Assembly: GCA_963543925.1 (NCBI GenBank)
Contig: CAUUCP010000002.1
Span: 29,289-93,288, forward strand
DNA: 64,000 nt
Source of the DNA: Bacteroides_D sp963543925
GTDB taxonomy: Bacteria > Bacteroidota > Bacteroidia > Bacteroidales > CAJPTX01
Direction: 5' to 3'
Positions 62,144-64,000 of the stretch are shown here, one piece after another. The stretch's first letter is position 1; each line of letters begins with the position of its first letter. A program made the position numbers and the translations under genes. The notes below the pieces were generated by a model. The model did no database searches. It was not told the origin of the DNA and saw only the letters and a list, made by a program, of their open reading frames with translations.

Positions 62144-62193
62144 CTTTATAAAAGGAAAATGGAAGCCCTTTAGGCTTCACAAAAGAGCGTAGC

Positions 62194-63537
62194 ATGAGAA
62201 TTATCGTTGCAGGGATCGGCGAGGTGGGTACGCACCTTGCTTCGATGTTGGCGGGTGGGGTAGATGATATCATAGCGATAGACCCGGAACGCGATAACCT
62301 TGACCATCTAGAAAATATCGCCGACTTGGTGACGGTGGAAGGATCTGCGACGTCGATCACCGTACTTCGTCAGGCGGAGGTACAGAAATGCGACCTTTTT
62401 ATCGCCGTGGCGCACTACGAAGAGACCAACATCATTTCTGCGATTTTGGCGAAGAAGCTTGGCGCGAAGAAAGTAATCGCGCGTGTGGATAGCAACGAAT
62501 TGCTGGTGTCAGAAAACCAGCAACATTTGAAAGAGCTTGGTATAGACTCGTTGATTTACCCGGAGAAGCTAGCCTCGCAGGTGATCATCGGTTTATTGGG
62601 TTCGATTGGTACGGTGGAGTACGTGGATTTTTCGAACGGTCAACTTGTTTTGGCAGCGATGAAGGTAGAGTACGATATGAAGTATCTGGGGAAGACTCTT
62701 CACGACATCGCCCGTATCCACAAGGGAGATGCGTATCGTGTGGTGGCCATCCTGCGTGAAGGGATGACGCTCATCCCCAACGGGGAGGAGATGCTGTTGC
62801 AGGGGGATACGCTCTACATCATTTCGAACAAATCTGGGATCACATCTTGGCACAATTTACTTGGTGCCTCCCATGTGCAGGTCAATAACCTGATGGTGCT
62901 GGGCGCCTCCCGCATTGGGATGCGTACTTGTCTGGATCTAGAGGGAACGGTGAAGAACATCAAGATCATCGATGCTGACAAAGAGAAGTGCGAGAAGTTG
63001 GCTCCTTTGTTCAATTCGACGATTTGGGTGAATGGGGACGGACGGGATCGCGAACTACTGCTTGATGAGGGGCTTGAACACATGGACGCTTTTGTGGCGG
63101 CAACAGGGAACTCCGAGACGAATATCATGGCTTGTTTGATGGCTCGGAAGGCGGGTGTACGACAGATCATCGCGGAGGTAGAGAATATCGACTACATCTC
63201 GCTAGCGGAGGGGATAGGGATTGATACGGTGGTGAACAAGAAGCTCATCACTGCCTCGCGTATTTTCCAATTCACCATGGGGAGTAACATTTCGTTTATG
63301 CGTTGCCTGACGAATCTTGATGCCGAGGTGCTTGAATATGTGGCTGCGGAGGGATCTCCAGCGACCCGGGGACGGATAAAGGATTTGAACTTTCCGCGCC
63401 AAACCATCGCAGGCGGTATCATTCGTGGTAGCAGTGCCTTTATCGTCACGGGTGAGACACAGATACAGTCAGGGGATCGTGTGGTACTGTTCACCCTAAA
63501 TCCCTCCCACGAGAGACTGGATCGTTTCTTTTCCTAG
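62194..63537 (+). CDS. trkA: Trk-system potassium-uptake NAD-binding protein TrkA
   Basis: 447 residues. Two TrkA_N/TrkA_C repeats: Rossmann site 1 VAGIGEVGTHLASML (about 5-19) and site 2 VLGASRIGMRTCLDLEG (about 234-250), each with a following regulatory C domain. TrkA binds NAD(H)/ATP and gates the TrkH K+ channel from the cytoplasm. No trkH lies nearby: upstream is purH (divergent), downstream is the MITE region. Intact. Confidence 0.95.
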   Translation: MRIIVAGIGEVGTHLASMLAGGVDDIIAIDPERDNLDHLENIADLVTVEGSATSITVLRQAEVQKCDLFIAVAHYEETNIISAILAKKLGAKKVIARVDSNELLVSENQQHLKELGIDSLIYPEKLASQVIIGLLGSIGTVEYVDFSNGQLVLAAMKVEYDMKYLGKTLHDIARIHKGDAYRVVAILREGMTLIPNGEEMLLQGDTLYIISNKSGITSWHNLLGASHVQVNNLMVLGASRIGMRTCLDLEGTVKNIKIIDADKEKCEKLAPLFNSTIWVNGDGRDRELLLDEGLEHMDAFVAATGNSETNIMACLMARKAGVRQIIAEVENIDYISLAEGIGIDTVVNKKLITASRIFQFTMGSNISFMRCLTNLDAEVLEYVAAEGSPATRGRIKDLNFPRQTIAGGIIRGSSAFIVTGETQIQSGDRVVLFTLNPSHERLDRFFS

Positions 63538-63549
63538 TAGCCCCAACGG

Positions 63550-63865
63550 GTATTTTCCAGAGACGCGTGTGAGCAAGCTGCCGATCGCGACTTTAGGGAA
63601 TCCTAAAGCACTATTTTTATACGACAAGCTAAATAATACAGTATAGGAATAAAGGAATATGCATAGAATATAGGCTGGTTTGGGGTAGGTAATTTTACCT
63701 AATTTGCGGCGTGTAGCAGGCGTGTAGCAGTGGTGTAGCAGCGGTGTAGCAGCGGTGTACCCCTAGCATGGCTTGTTTTGGGGATAGGGAATTAAGGAAA
63801 ATATAAAGCGGTATAAGCTGCCTATTTCTTCTCCGTTGGTGTGATGCTGGAAATTGTTTTTGGGG
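63550..63865 (+). mobile_element. MITE-like composite element, copy C, with decayed ends
   Basis: Same order as A, read on the plus strand: arm ACTTTAGGGAATCCTAA (about 63590), then AATAATACAGTATAGGAATAA, the 16-bp inverted repeat at 63686-63701, five 11-bp units (63706-63760), a CCCCTAGCATGG tail and GGGGATAGGGAATTAAGG. Terminal repeats are decayed. Boundaries approximate. Directly after it stands a complete end-type repeat (63866-63888). Confidence 0.7.
63706..63760 (+). repeat. Five 11-bp tandem units inside MITE copy C
   Basis: Units GCGGCGTGTAG, CAGGCGTGTAG, CAGTGGTGTAG, CAGCGGTGTAG and CAGCGGTGTAC, exactly 11 bp each. Last unit ends in GTAC, as in A. Confidence 0.92.
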
Positions 63866-63888
63866 TAGTGTCCGCAAAGAGTGTGTAA
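63866..63888 (+). repeat. MITE-type terminal repeat before DUF1703 copy 3
   Basis: TAGTGTCCGCAAAGAGTGTG plus TAA resembles the terminal repeat of copy B and the one at 28934. It reads towards the DUF1703 gene, as the left end of an element would. Confidence 0.6.
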
Positions 63889-63924
63889 ACGGCACGGGCT
63901 CTGGTAGGCGAGCGGGGAGGGATT

Positions 63925-63956
63925 TTTGTCCAGTCCCGTCACGAACCTTATCTTTG
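63925..63956 (+). promoter_or_regulatory. Promoter of DUF1703 copy 3
   Basis: TTTG at 63925-63928 and TATCTTTG at 63949-63956, 20 bp apart. The leader TATCTTTGTATAAAC matches those of copies 1 and 2. Confidence 0.7.
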
Positions 63957-63978
63957 TATAAACCAACGACAAGGAAAG

Positions 63979-64000
63979 ATGAGCGAACAGCGACTACTGC
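63979..64000 (+). CDS. DUF1703-type gene, copy 3, first codons only
   Basis: The ATG at 63979 opens a frame reading MSEQRLL to the window edge, close to the start of copy 1 (MTEQRNL). With the shared promoter and leader this is most probably the beginning of a third AAA-ATPase/PD-(D/E)XK gene. Only seven codons are visible. Confidence 0.5.

Overview
The window reads as chromosome of a Bacteroidota bacterium, most likely Porphyromonas or a close relative. The signs are two SusC/SusD (RagA/RagB-type) outer-membrane pairs, two secreted proteins with type IX secretion (T9SS) C-terminal domains, a complete rnfBCDGEA operon, glutamate and histidine catabolism, CoA-transferase chemistry typical of amino-acid fermenters, and promoters of the Bacteroides type (a TAnnTTTG -7 box, sometimes with TTTG or TTGG about 20 bp upstream). 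The species cannot be fixed from the sequence alone.

Layout: 1-2850 holds the end of a SusC gene and its SusD, closed by a strong terminator. 2909-4908 is an ATPase plus RloB-type Toprim gene pair that looks like an AbiL-type anti-phage system. 5045-8639 is hutI, glsA, a small membrane protein and rlmN. 8714-11411 on the minus strand is a coiled-coil gene, zapA, a rod-shaped RNA that is a good 6S RNA candidate, and rny. 11545-16989 carries a DUF1847 gene, a T9SS-exported subtilase and a DUF1016 nuclease-like gene, followed by tRNA-Ser. 17332-22050 (minus) is a second SusC/SusD pair. 22707-25722 is ftsY-rimO and an Hpt/STAS signalling pair; 25844-27157 is a CoA-transferase. 27295-28929 is the first of three AAA-ATPase/PD-(D/E)XK (DUF1703-type) genes; the others are at 50900-52555 (minus) and 63979 onward. 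29175-30446 is a secreted beta-helix protein. 30837-33888 (minus) is a DUF3467, GT-C and GT2 operon. 33943-34668 is a PAP2 phosphatase. 34718-38361 (minus) are two tandem paralogous secreted proteins.

38730-44419 (minus) is rseC-rnfBCDGEA, followed by tRNA-Met. 45525-50663 (minus) is a 1712-residue T9SS surface protein built of about six 200-residue repeats plus BACON and Ig-like domains. 52745-54996 (minus) is nfnSL. 55253-56152 (minus) is a coiled-coil lipoprotein. 56263-62035 (minus) is purH-mreBCD-mrdA with no rodA following. 62194-63537 is trkA.

Functionally the window joins amino-acid catabolism (hutI, glsA, CoA-transferase) with ferredoxin-based energy conservation (Rnf and Nfn), cell shape and division (mreBCD, mrdA, zapA), and surface and secretion functions. 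The most distinctive non-genic signal is a family of MITE-like elements of about 370-390 bp, at 22238-22609, 45033-45420 and, degenerate, about 63550-63865. They share an AT-rich arm and a central array of five 11-bp units; two also share a 16-bp inverted repeat. They resemble, but are not shown to be, the BrickBuilt-type composite MITEs of Porphyromonas.
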